Part shown: one piece after another, positions 50,607 to 58,538 of the stretch
Layout of the letters: each line of letters opens with the position of its first letter
Numbering within the stretch: the stretch's first letter is position 1
Source: Nocardia sp. CC227C
GTDB taxonomy: Bacteria; Actinomycetota; Actinomycetes; Mycobacteriales; Mycobacteriaceae
Direction: 5' to 3'
Length of the DNA stretch: 64,000 bases
NCBI RefSeq assembly: GCF_030767025.1
Contig: NZ_JASITE010000008.1
Location: 124,001 to 188,000 of the forward strand
Position numbers and translations under genes: made by a program
Notes under the pieces: model-generated
Database searches by the model: none
What the model saw: the letters and a program-made list of their open reading frames with translations, nothing else
Told to the model about the DNA's origin: nothing

Positions 50607-53156
50607 TTGAAACGCGGGCAACTGCGGATTTACCTGGGCGCGGCCCCGGGGGTCGGCAAGACGTATTCGATGCTGGCGGAGGCGCACCGGCGGCTCGCGC
50701 GGGGGCGTGACGTGGTCGCGGCAGTGGTCGAGACGCACGGGCGGGAGAAGACCGCCGAGCTGCTGGCGGGGATCGAGCGGATTCCGCCGCGGCTGGTCGC
50801 GTACCGGGGCACCACGGTGCCGGAGCTCGACGTGGCGGCGGTGCTGCGGCGGGCTCCGGCGGTGGCGCTGGTGGACGAGCTGGCGCACACCAATGTGCCG
50901 GGCGGTGCGAACGAGAAGCGCTGGCAGGACGTGCACGAACTGCTCGATGCCGGGATCGACGTGATCTCCACGGTGAACGTGCAGCATCTGGAGGGCCTCA
51001 ATGATGTGGTCGAGCGGATCACCGGGGTGGTGCAGCGGGAGACCGTGCCCGACTGGGTGGTACGCGGGGCCGACCAGGTCGAGCTGGTGGACATTACACC
51101 GGAAGCATTGCGGCGCAGGCTCTCCCACGGCAACGTGTACGCGGCGAGCCAGGTCGACGCCGCGCTGCGCAACTATTTCCGCCCCGGAAACCTGACCGCC
51201 CTGCGGGAGCTGGCGCTGCTGTGGCTGGCCGACCAGGTGGACGCCGCGCTCGCGAAATACCGTGCCGAGCACCGGATCACCGACACCTGGGAAGCGCGGG
51301 AACGCGTGGTGGTGGCGGTGACCGGTGGACCGGAATCGGAGACCATCGTGCGGCGCGCCAGCCGCATCGCCACCAAATCCAGCGCCGAACTGATCGTCGT
51401 GCACGTGGTGCGCGGCGACGGACTGGCCGGTGTGTCGACGCAGCGGTTGGCGCGGCTGCGGGATCTGGCGACCGGCCTCGACGCCTCGCTGCACACCGTC
51501 ACCGGCGACGATGTGCCCACCGCGCTGCTGGATTTCGCCCGCCAGGTGAACGCGACCCAGCTGGTGGTCGGCACCTCCCGGCGGTCGCGCTGGGCGCGCA
51601 CCTTCGACGAGGGCATCGGGGCGGCCGTGGTGCAGCAGTCGGGCACCATCGACGTGCACATGGTGACGCACGAGGAGTCCCGGCGCGGCTTCCGGTGGTC
51701 GGCGCTGGGTCCGCGCGACCGCGCACTCACCTCCTGGGCGGCGGCGCTGCTGGTGCCGTCGCTCATCTGCCTGGTGAACGTGCTGTGGCTGGACAGCTTC
51801 CTGGATCTCGGCGGCGAGAGCGCGCTGTTCTTCATCGGCGTGATCGCGGTCGCGCTGTTCGGCGGTGTGGCCCCGGCGGCGCTGTCGGCGCTGCTGTCGG
51901 GCCTGCTGCTCAACTGGTACCTCACCTCGCCGCGCCACAGCTGGACCATCTCCGAACTCGACAACCTGCTCACCATCGTGGTGCTGCTGCTGGTCGCGGT
52001 CGCGGTGGCGGCGCTGGTGGACGTGGCGGCGGCGCGAACCCGCGAGGCGCGCAAGGCATCCCGGCAGGCCGAACTGCTCACGCTGTTCGCGGGCGCGGTG
52101 CTGCACGGCGCGGATCTGCCCGCGCTGCTGGAGCGCGCCCGCGAGACCTATCGGCAGCACGCGGTCGGCTTCGTCACCGCGGACGGTGTGGTGGCGAGTG
52201 TGGGCGCGGATGCGCCGCAACGGGTTTCCGACGCCGACACCGTCATCGAGGCGGGTGACGACCGCCACCGGTTGCTGCTGCGCGGCCCCCGCATCGCCTC
52301 GGCCGACCGGCTCGTCCTGGGTGCGGTCGCGAATCAGGCTGCCGGACTGGTGCATCAGCGGGAGCTGCGGGAGGAAGCCGGTGCCGCGCAGGCGCTGCTG
52401 GCGGCCGACAAGCTGCGCCGGGCACTGCTGTCGGCGGTGAGCCACGATCTGCGCACTCCGCTGGCCGCCGCCAAGGCGTCGGTGTCGAGTCTGCGCAGCG
52501 ACGATGTGGAGTTCTCCCCCGAGGACACCGCCGAACTGCTGGAGACCATCGAGGAATCGGTGGACCAGCTCACCGCGCTGGTCGGCAATCTGCTGGATTC
52601 CTCGCGGCTCATGGCGGGTGTGATCCGGCCGCGGATGCGCCGGGTGTATCTGGACGAGGTGGTGCACCGCGCGCTGCTCGGCATGGGCACCCGGGGGCTG
52701 CGGCGGGAGGCCCGCGACCGGGTGCGGGTCGAGGTCGGCGGGGTGTCGGTCGGTGCCGACAACGGACTGCTGGAACGGGTGCTGGCCAATCTGATCGACA
52801 ATGCCGTCCGCTACTCCCCCGCCGACGCGCCGGTGCGGGTGACCGCCGAGCAGACCGGTGACCGGGTGTCGCTCACCGTGGTCGACACCGGTCCGGGCGT
52901 GCCCACCGGCATGGAGGACCAGCTGTTCGAGCCGTTCCAGCGGCTCGGCGACCGGGACAATTCCACCGGCGTGGGGCTGGGATTGTCGGTGGTGCGCGGT
53001 TTCGTGGACGCCATGGGCGGCACCGTGCACGCGGAACCGACGCCGGGCGGCGGATTGACAATGGTGATCGACCTACCCGCCGGTGGTGGTGACTCCGAAG
53101 ACTCCACCGAGACGGATTCCCCGGCGGGTAGGAATACAGAACAGGAGATCGGGTGA
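50607..53156 (+). CDS. kdpD: Osmosensitive potassium channel histidine kinase KdpD
   Basis: Sensor kinase of 849 aa. The KdpD domain with P-loop IYLGAAPGVGKTYSMLAEA starts at residue 8. A universal-stress-like domain (VVVAVTGGPESETIVRRASR), four membrane helices around 375-475, a GAF-like segment, HisKA (LLSAVSHDLRTPLAAAKASV) and HATPase motifs (ANLIDNAVRYSP, GVGLGLSVVRGF) follow. It now begins with TTG at 50607 inside the right attachment site; GAGAAGG lies nine bases upstream. Before integration it would have started with GTG, overlapping the small membrane gene at 31122. Confidence 0.95.
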   Translation: MKRGQLRIYLGAAPGVGKTYSMLAEAHRRLARGRDVVAAVVETHGREKTAELLAGIERIPPRLVAYRGTTVPELDVAAVLRRAPAVALVDELAHTNVPGGANEKRWQDVHELLDAGIDVISTVNVQHLEGLNDVVERITGVVQRETVPDWVVRGADQVELVDITPEALRRRLSHGNVYAASQVDAALRNYFRPGNLTALRELALLWLADQVDAALAKYRAEHRITDTWEARERVVVAVTGGPESETIVRRASRIATKSSAELIVVHVVRGDGLAGVSTQRLARLRDLATGLDASLHTVTGDDVPTALLDFARQVNATQLVVGTSRRSRWARTFDEGIGAAVVQQSGTIDVHMVTHEESRRGFRWSALGPRDRALTSWAAALLVPSLICLVNVLWLDSFLDLGGESALFFIGVIAVALFGGVAPAALSALLSGLLLNWYLTSPRHSWTISELDNLLTIVVLLLVAVAVAALVDVAAARTREARKASRQAELLTLFAGAVLHGADLPALLERARETYRQHAVGFVTADGVVASVGADAPQRVSDADTVIEAGDDRHRLLLRGPRIASADRLVLGAVANQAAGLVHQRELREEAGAAQALLAADKLRRALLSAVSHDLRTPLAAAKASVSSLRSDDVEFSPEDTAELLETIEESVDQLTALVGNLLDSSRLMAGVIRPRMRRVYLDEVVHRALLGMGTRGLRREARDRVRVEVGGVSVGADNGLLERVLANLIDNAVRYSPADAPVRVTAEQTGDRVSLTVVDTGPGVPTGMEDQLFEPFQRLGDRDNSTGVGLGLSVVRGFVDAMGGTVHAEPTPGGGLTMVIDLPAGGGDSEDSTETDSPAGRNTEQEIG
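50608..50619 (+). other. Right attachment site core (attR)
   Basis: Second copy of TGAAACGCGGGC, here overlapping kdpD codons 1-5. DNA to its left belongs to the element, DNA to its right is chromosomal kdpD. Confidence 0.85.
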
Positions 53157-53854
53157 CGACATCGGCGACTGCGCCGACCAAGGTCCTCGTGGTCGACGAC
53201 GAACCGCAGATTCTGCGGGCGCTGCGCATCAACCTGTCGGTGCGCGGCTACGAGGTGATCACCGCCGCGAACGGGGCGGCCGCACTGCGCGCGGCCGCGG
53301 AGAAACACCCCGACGTGGTGGTGCTGGATCTGGGTTTGCCGGATATGGACGGCATCGAGGTGCTCGGCGGCCTGCGCGGCTGGTCCACCGCGCCCGTGAT
53401 CGTGCTGTCGGCGCGCACGGACTCCTCCGACAAGGTGGAGGCGCTGGACGCGGGCGCGGACGACTACGTGACCAAACCGTTCGGCATGGACGAACTGCTG
53501 GCCCGGCTGCGCGCGGCCGTGCGCCGGGCCGCCGTCTCCGGCGAGAATGCCGAGCCCGTGGTCGAAACCGCCTCCTTCACCGTCGATCTGGCCATGAAGA
53601 AGGTGACCCGGCACGGCAAGGATGTGCATCTCACTCCCACCGAATGGGGGATGCTGGAGATGCTGGTGCGCAACCGCGGCAAACTGGTGGGGCGGCGGGA
53701 GCTGCTGCGCGAGGTGTGGGGACCCTCGTACGCGACCGAAACCCACTATCTGCGGGTCTATCTCGCGCAGCTGCGGCGCAAACTCGAGGACGACCCGTCG
53801 CAGCCGAAACATCTGCTCACCGAGGCGGGCATGGGGTACCGGTTCCAGGCGTGA
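53153..53854 (+). CDS. kdpE: KdpE response regulator
   Basis: OmpR-family regulator, 233 aa, that switches on kdpFABC at low potassium or osmotic stress. The receiver domain has VLVVDDEPQILRALRINLSV, the phospho-acceptor in VVVLDLGLPDMDGIEVL and the lysine in DYVTKPFGMDELL. The winged helix ends THYLRVYLAQLRRKLEDDP and AGMGYRFQA. GTG start overlaps the kdpD stop as GTGA. Its target operon lies 20 kb away only because of the inserted element. Confidence 0.96.
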   Translation: MTTSATAPTKVLVVDDEPQILRALRINLSVRGYEVITAANGAAALRAAAEKHPDVVVLDLGLPDMDGIEVLGGLRGWSTAPVIVLSARTDSSDKVEALDAGADDYVTKPFGMDELLARLRAAVRRAAVSGENAEPVVETASFTVDLAMKKVTRHGKDVHLTPTEWGMLEMLVRNRGKLVGRRELLREVWGPSYATETHYLRVYLAQLRRKLEDDPSQPKHLLTEAGMGYRFQA

Positions 53855-53871
53855 GCCCGGTGTAGCGGACC

Positions 53872-54543
53872 ATGGGGTACATGTCATTCGAGGCGATCGT
53901 GTTCGATATGGACGGCGTACTGCTCGACACCGAACCCATCTGGGAGGAGGTCCGGCACGGCTATATCGATGAGCTGGGCGGCCGTTGGCTGTCCGACACC
54001 CAGGACCGGCTCATGGGTATGAGCACCGCCGAATGGGCCGCGTACCTGAGCACCGACCTGCTGGACGGGCGGCGCACGCCCGAACAGGTGGCCGAGGACG
54101 TCATCGACCGCATGAGCGCCCGCTACGCCGACCACCTGCCGCTCATGCCGGACGCGGTGGAGGCGGTGCACCGCATGGGCGAACGGTTCACCCTGGGCCT
54201 GGCCAGCTCGTCACCGCGGCGGCTCATCGACGTCGCCCTCGACCACATGGGCGTGACCCGGCTGTTCCGGGCCACGGTCTCGACCGAGGAGGTGCCGCGC
54301 GGCAAACCCGCCCCGGACGGCTACCTGGCGGCGGCCGCCCGCCTCGGCATCGTCCCCGAATCCGCCGCGGCCATCGAGGATTCCAGCAACGGCCTGCGTT
54401 CGGCGCACGCGGCCGGTCTCACCGTGATCGCCGTCCCCCACCCGCGCTACCCACCGGCCGCGGATGCGCTCGAACAGGCCGCCTATGTCGCCGACGGACT
54501 GAAGGAGCTGACCCCGGAACTGGTGTCGTCGCTGCGGCCCTAG
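53872..54543 (+). CDS. HAD-family phosphatase (beta-phosphoglucomutase-like)
   Basis: A 223-aa HAD hydrolase of subfamily IA. Motif I is AIVFDMDGVLLDTEPIWEEV, motif II LGLASSSPRRLIDVAL, motif III GKPAPDGYLAAAARLGI and motif IV AIEDSSNGLRSAHAAGL. The cap domain around 25-90 is of the helical C1 type, as in phosphoglucomutase or sugar-phosphate phosphatases. ATG at 53872 or three codons later is the start. Its stop codon is inside the first copy of a 23-bp triple repeat. Confidence 0.9.
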   Translation: MGYMSFEAIVFDMDGVLLDTEPIWEEVRHGYIDELGGRWLSDTQDRLMGMSTAEWAAYLSTDLLDGRRTPEQVAEDVIDRMSARYADHLPLMPDAVEAVHRMGERFTLGLASSSPRRLIDVALDHMGVTRLFRATVSTEEVPRGKPAPDGYLAAAARLGIVPESAAAIEDSSNGLRSAHAAGLTVIAVPHPRYPPAADALEQAAYVADGLKELTPELVSSLRP

Positions 54544-54608
54544 CCCAGGCCCAGCCCGGCGGCTAGCCCAGGCCCAGCCCGGCGGCTAGCCCAGGCCCAG
54601 CCCGGCGG
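54540..54608. repeat. Three perfect tandem copies of a 23-bp unit
   Basis: Units 54540-54562, 54563-54585 and 54586-54608, each starting CTAGCCCAGGCCCAGCCCGG, are identical. The palindrome CTAG supplies the stop codon for the HAD gene in the first copy and, on the other strand, for the DyP gene in the third. The two extra copies separate the convergent genes. Confidence 0.95.
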
Positions 54609-55905
54609 CGATGGGTTCGCCCGGCGCCGCGCCGGGCGGCACGGCGAAGAAGGCGCTGCCGGTGTGCTGGATGAATGTGTTCCTCCGGTCGGACGCGGCC
54701 AAGGCCCGCTGCGCCCGGATGAACTGGGCGGGCGGGTCGTTCACATAGGCGGCGAAGAGCAGTCCGGCGTCGAGGGAGCTGTGCCCGCCGTGGGTGTGGT
54801 TCGGGTCGGTGCCCTCCGGATGGCTGTGCGGGGCAACCGGTTCCGGCGCACCGCCCGCGTTCGCCAGCAGGGTGCCGTAGTCGTAGCTGTAGCCGCGGCG
54901 GAACATGGGGATGTCGTGGACCAGGCGGATATGGGCGTTGGCCGGGATGACCGGTGCACCGTCGGCGGAGCGGGCGTCGAGGTCCACCGGGTCGAATTCC
55001 CCGGCGCCGCCGAGCGGTGCGCCGTCGCCGCGCCGACGGCCCACGATGCGGTCCTGTTCGGCCAGCGGCACCATGTCCCAGTCGGCCGTCTGCATGCGGA
55101 TCTTGCGGAACACCAGATAGCTGCCGCCGTGGAACCATGCGGGTTCCGAGGCGGCGTCCACCCGGACCGTGCGCGCGAACTCGGGCGTGCCGGGCCGCGC
55201 GTTGGCGGTGCCGTCCTTGTGGCCGAACATATTTCGCGGTGTTCCGCCGTCCTTCGGGCGGCTCAGGAAGCCGTGCTGGGTCCAGCGCATGCGCCCCAGG
55301 CCGGGTAGCCGCGCCCGCAGGGATCGGAAGGCGTGGCTCACCACCTGGGCGTCGTCGGCGCAGATCTGCACCAGGACATCGCCGTCGCACCACGCGGGAT
55401 TCAGTGCGTCACCGGGAAATTCGGGTAGCGGCCACAGGTGTTCGGGTCGACGGTCGGCCAGCCCGAAACGGTCGTCGAAGAGTGCCGGGCCGAGGCCGAA
55501 GGTGAGGGTGAGCCGGGCGGGATCGAGTCCACTGGCGAAATCGGTGTGATTGCTGAAACCCGGATCGGCGCCGGCGGAGTCCGGCACCCGTCGGCCAGCG
55601 GTGAGCGCGACCGCGGTCTCCGTCCAGGCGGCGAGCAGCTCGCGCAGTACGCCGCGATCCGGACGCGCGATATCGCAGGCGAGAAAGAGCGCGTGCGACT
55701 GCGCGGCGGTCTCGATACCGGCCTGATACGGCCCGTGGAACGGCACGGTGGCGGGCTCGGCCACCCGTTCCGGCGCGCTCACCCGGCCCGCCACCACCCC
55801 GGCGCTCGCCGCACCCGCCGCCATGAGCGCGGAGCCGACGAGGGCGCGCCGGGAGAATCGGCCGGAATCACCCGAATTACTACTATCCGTAGTAGATCCA
55901 TTCAT
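54586..55905 (-). CDS. Tat-exported DyP-type heme peroxidase
   Basis: A 439-aa dye-decolorizing peroxidase of the EfeB-like class. A twin-arginine signal (RFSRRALVGSALMAAGAASA, residues 16-35) precedes the catalytic domain with the GxxDG motif NMFGHKDGTANARPG near residue 235. The proximal-histidine region is AHIRLVHDIPMFRRGYSY, and the C-terminal part ends NTFIQHTGSAFFAVPPG. It probably acts outside the cytoplasm on peroxides and heme or dye-like substrates. ATG at 55905 was chosen for the Tat signal. It is divergent from a MarR regulator with a palindromic operator in the gap, so peroxide or phenolic control is plausible. Confidence 0.92.
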   Translation of the reverse strand: MNGSTTDSSNSGDSGRFSRRALVGSALMAAGAASAGVVAGRVSAPERVAEPATVPFHGPYQAGIETAAQSHALFLACDIARPDRGVLRELLAAWTETAVALTAGRRVPDSAGADPGFSNHTDFASGLDPARLTLTFGLGPALFDDRFGLADRRPEHLWPLPEFPGDALNPAWCDGDVLVQICADDAQVVSHAFRSLRARLPGLGRMRWTQHGFLSRPKDGGTPRNMFGHKDGTANARPGTPEFARTVRVDAASEPAWFHGGSYLVFRKIRMQTADWDMVPLAEQDRIVGRRRGDGAPLGGAGEFDPVDLDARSADGAPVIPANAHIRLVHDIPMFRRGYSYDYGTLLANAGGAPEPVAPHSHPEGTDPNHTHGGHSSLDAGLLFAAYVNDPPAQFIRAQRALAASDRRNTFIQHTGSAFFAVPPGAAPGEPIAAGLGLG

Positions 55906-55934
55906 GACACCGCAGCGTAGCCGCACGGAAGCCA

Positions 55935-55955
55935 ACCTTCAATAATGCTGAAGGT
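55935..55955. promoter_or_regulatory. MarR operator between the DyP and marR genes
   Basis: ACCTTCA and TGAAGGT separated by seven bases. Two nearly identical sites precede the membrane-protein gene at 56566, so this is very likely the binding site of the adjacent MarR protein. Confidence 0.75.
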
Positions 55956-56019
55956 GCCGCACCCGCCAACGCGCGCGGGCAACCACCCCCTCGTGCCCGG
56001 CGTGCGCGAAAATATCTCG

Positions 56020-56466
56020 GTGACCACCCAGAACGGCCAGCCCGAACCGCCACCCGCCAGCACCTCGATCATCGTGCTGACCTTGGCGCATCGCATCGAG
56101 GCCGAACTCGGCGCGGCACTGGCCCCACTGCATCTCACCGTCGCGCGCCTGGCGGTGCTCGGCCATATCGCCGCCATACCCGGCGCATCCTTCAGCGAAC
56201 TGGCCCGCCTGGGCGGCATCAGCGTCCAAAGCGTGCACACCGCGGTGAAATCCATGGTCGCCGCGGGATTGGTGCGCGACCGCACGGCCCGCGCCGGATC
56301 GGCGTCGACCATCGAACTCACCGCCGCGGGTGCGCGCCTGCTGCGGTCCGCCCAGCAGGTGGTCGACGAGGTGGACGAGCGCCTGTTCGGGGCCGACGCG
56401 GACCCGTACCGCCGCCGCATCGGCGAGGCGGTGATGGCGGCCTTCCGCGCCGGGAACGGTTCCTGA
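56020..56466 (+). CDS. MarR-family transcriptional regulator
   Basis: A 148-aa dimeric regulator. The winged helix is HLTVARLAVLGHIAAIPGAS, SFSELARLGGISVQSVHTAV and KSMVAAGLVRDRTARAGSAS, flanked by dimerisation helices. GTG at 56020 is used; in-frame starts at 55993, 56002 and an ATG at 55945 exist, but the last lies inside the operator. Three matching palindromes show that it probably controls itself, the divergent peroxidase and the downstream membrane protein. Confidence 0.88.
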   Translation: MTTQNGQPEPPPASTSIIVLTLAHRIEAELGAALAPLHLTVARLAVLGHIAAIPGASFSELARLGGISVQSVHTAVKSMVAAGLVRDRTARAGSASTIELTAAGARLLRSAQQVVDEVDERLFGADADPYRRRIGEAVMAAFRAGNGS

Positions 56467-56503
56467 CCCCCTCGTTCCCGCGTCGGCGGTGAGCTTTCCC
56501 ACA

Positions 56504-56553
56504 ACCTTCAGCCTAACTGAAGGCAACTGCTAGGCTTCAGCCACCCTGAAGGT
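56504..56553 (+). promoter_or_regulatory. Two MarR operators in front of the 56566 gene
   Basis: ACCTTCA-N7-TGAAGGC (56504-56524) and GCTTCA-N7-TGAAGGT (56534-56553) match the operator at 55935. Their centres are about 29 bp apart, and the second reaches to 12 bases before the ATG. Confidence 0.75.
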
Positions 56554-56565
56554 TGGAGTGATGCC

Positions 56566-57015
56566 ATGCAGAAAGCCCTGCTGTCGATCCACGTGCTGGC
56601 CGGAATCGTCTTCGTCGGCGGTTCGGCCGTCGCCGCGAGCCTGTTCCCGCGCTACGCACCCGTCGCCGCCACCGCGGCCGGACCACCGGCTCCGGAACGA
56701 AACCCGGCCGTGGCCAAGGCATTTCACCGGATCACCGGAACCTACGCGCTACTGGCCCTGATCGTGCCCGCCGTCGGCATCCTCCTGGCCGCCGTGCAGG
56801 GCCGGATGAGCGAGATCTGGATCACCCTCGCCATGGCCCTCACCTTCACCGCGGGCGGCATGCTCGCCATCGTCATCCACCCCATGCAGCGCCAGGCCCT
56901 CGATGCCCCCGACGACGGGAAGCGCCTGCGCGCCCTCGGCATGCTCGCCGGAATCTACAACCTGCTGTGGACGGTCGTGGTCGTCCTCATGATCGTGCGC
57001 CCGGGCGCGGAATAG
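56566..57015 (+). CDS. Four-helix membrane protein controlled by the MarR regulator (149 aa)
   Basis: Helices at about 5-28 (LLSIHVLAGIVFVGGSAVAA), 55-75, 80-105 (IWITLAMALTFTAGGMLAIV) and 122-145. The first helix has the histidine and pattern of DUF2269-like membrane proteins. Function unknown; a redox or transport role linked to the peroxidase is possible through the shared regulator. An HD-domain gene follows 9 bases later and is probably co-transcribed. Confidence 0.82.
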   Translation: MQKALLSIHVLAGIVFVGGSAVAASLFPRYAPVAATAAGPPAPERNPAVAKAFHRITGTYALLALIVPAVGILLAAVQGRMSEIWITLAMALTFTAGGMLAIVIHPMQRQALDAPDDGKRLRALGMLAGIYNLLWTVVVVLMIVRPGAE

Positions 57016-57024
57016 GAGCAACTC

Positions 57025-57672
57025 ATGTCACTCGATCTCCCGGCGACTCCGCTGGCCGAGGCCGCGAACCGGCTGATGTTCGAGGCGCTGGAACCTCATG
57101 TGTGCCACCACAGCCTGCGCGGCTTCTTCTTCGGGCGCGCCCTCGCCGCCGCACGGGGACTCGCCCCCGGCCGGGACTACGACGAGGAGACCATGTTCCT
57201 CATCTGCGTCCTGCACGACATCGGCCTGGCCGAACGCGCCGACGGCAGACAGCGATTCGAGATGGACGGCGCGGACTACGCGGCCGAGTGGCTGGAAGGC
57301 CGAGGAGTCACCGACGAGCGCGTCGACATCATCTGGGACGCCATCGCCGCCCACACCACCGGCCTGAGCTCCTCGCCCGTCTACCGTCGCCGTCGCCCGG
57401 CCGAGATCTGGATCTCGGTCAGCGGCATCGGCATCGACGTGGGCGGCGGCCCGGACGACCTGCCGCCCGGCGTGGCCGACACCGTGCACGCGGCCTATCC
57501 ACGGCTGGGCGGCAGCCGCGCCCTCACCGAATCCATCGCGCGGCAGGCGATCGCGAATCCGCGCAAGGCCCCGCCCGGCAGCCTGCCGGGTGAGATCCTG
57601 CGCCTGCGGCGTCCGGAACTGGTGCCGTTCACCTGGGACACCGTGCTCGACACCAGCGGCTGGCGGGACTGA
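57025..57672 (+). CDS. HD-domain phosphohydrolase-like protein
   Basis: A 215-aa protein. The HD metal-binding residues are visible: HVCHHSLRGFFFGRALAAA (H), ICVLHDIGLAERADG (HD) and AIAAHTTG further on, giving the H...HD...H pattern of cyanamide-hydratase-like and nucleotide hydrolases. GAGCAACTC precedes the ATG by a few bases. Substrate unknown. It is the second gene of the MarR-controlled unit. Confidence 0.85.
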   Translation: MSLDLPATPLAEAANRLMFEALEPHVCHHSLRGFFFGRALAAARGLAPGRDYDEETMFLICVLHDIGLAERADGRQRFEMDGADYAAEWLEGRGVTDERVDIIWDAIAAHTTGLSSSPVYRRRRPAEIWISVSGIGIDVGGGPDDLPPGVADTVHAAYPRLGGSRALTESIARQAIANPRKAPPGSLPGEILRLRRPELVPFTWDTVLDTSGWRD

Positions 57673-57770
57673 GCGGCCGGTGCGGCGCAATGCGGCCGAC
57701 CCGCCCCGCGTTCGGGATATCCGGATGGGTCCCGCCGGGCCCGCCACCGAGCAAATGGGAGGATCGTGTC

Positions 57771-58235
57771 ATGTCCGAACAGACCGCCGCACCGCAGACC
57801 GCCGCTCCCGCCCTGGCCGCCGAACCGGTCGAACTGTGGGTGGAGCGCACCGGCACCCGCGCCTACACCGGCCGCAACAATCGCGGCGGCGAGGTGCTCA
57901 TCGCCTCGCAGGGCGTGCCCGGCGCGTTCACACCCGGCGAACTGCTCAAGATCGCGCTGGCGAGCTGCACCGGACTCAGCGCCGACTTCACCCTGTCGCG
58001 CCGCCTGGGCGACAACTTCGACGCCACCGTGCGCGTCTCCGGCGACGCCGACCGCGAGAACGAGCTCTACCCCGAGCTCGACGAGTCCTTCGAACTGGAT
58101 CTGAGCGAACTCGACGAGGAGTCCCGGCAACGGCTGCTGGTCGCGGCGCAGCGGGCCATCGACAAGGTGTGCACCGTGGGCCGGACCCTGAAGGCGGGCA
58201 CCGTGGTCAACCTGTCGTTCACCGTCGACGAATGA
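57771..58235 (+). CDS. OsmC-family peroxiredoxin-like protein
   Basis: A 154-aa OsmC/Ohr superfamily protein. It has the central cysteine in LKIALASCTGLSADFTL near residue 66 and a second cysteine in DKVCTVGRTLKAG, the pair typical of organic-peroxide-reducing OsmC proteins. ATG at 57771 follows GGGAGGATC. In mycobacteria the orthologue lies in the mutM-acyP-smc block. Here it still precedes acyP, sharing ATGA with it. Confidence 0.9.
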   Translation: MSEQTAAPQTAAPALAAEPVELWVERTGTRAYTGRNNRGGEVLIASQGVPGAFTPGELLKIALASCTGLSADFTLSRRLGDNFDATVRVSGDADRENELYPELDESFELDLSELDEESRQRLLVAAQRAIDKVCTVGRTLKAGTVVNLSFTVDE

Positions 58236-58513
58236 GCGCCGACCCCGTCCGGCTCAGCGCCTGGGTGCACGGACGCGTGCAGGGGGTGGGATTCCGCTGG
58301 TGGACACGATCCCGGGCGCTCGAGCTCGGCCTCACCGGCTACGCCCGCAACCACCGCGACGGCAGGGTCCATGTGATAGCCGAGGGTCCGCGCCGGAATT
58401 GTGAGACACTTCTGGCGCTGCTGCGCTCCGGTGATACCCCTGGTCGGGTCGATCTCGTTGTGGAAGACTGGGGCGCCGCACAGGGCGGAACGGACGGATT
58501 CGAGGAGCGGTAG
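58232..58513 (+). CDS. acyP: Acylphosphatase
   Basis: A 93-aa enzyme hydrolysing acyl phosphates. The family signature is complete: AWVHGRVQGVGFRWWTRSRA with the catalytic arginine in GFRWW, then GLTGYARNHRDGRVHVIAEG with the catalytic asparagine. It starts inside the osmC-like stop (ATGA). In mycobacteria acyP lies directly next to smc, which here is 43 kb to the left. Confidence 0.95.
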   Translation: MSADPVRLSAWVHGRVQGVGFRWWTRSRALELGLTGYARNHRDGRVHVIAEGPRRNCETLLALLRSGDTPGRVDLVVEDWGAAQGGTDGFEER

Positions 58514-58538
58514 TGCGGGGTGGTCAGGGAGTCGAGCG

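Larger units (their letters stand above)
31269..50619. mobile_element. 19.3-kb integrative (probably conjugative or mobilisable) element in kdpD
   Basis: The segment is bounded by the 12-bp direct repeat and separates the two halves of the kdp locus (kdpFABC plus small gene on the left, kdpDE on the right). It encodes a large serine recombinase at its right end and a TraD/FtsK-like ATPase. It also carries a replication-relaxation-like protein, a DUF2637 protein, a restriction-type nuclease, a GntR regulator and small accessory genes. The left end is a 1.2-kb non-coding region with strong inverted repeats. This content fits an actinobacterial integrative and conjugative element. No separate replication initiator or excisionase was recognised, so it may depend on helper functions. 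Confidence 0.85.

Noticed and set aside
50397..53030. 877-codon open frame on the minus strand
   Set aside because: Antisense to kdpD; histidine-, arginine- and glutamine-rich translation typical of a mirror frame.
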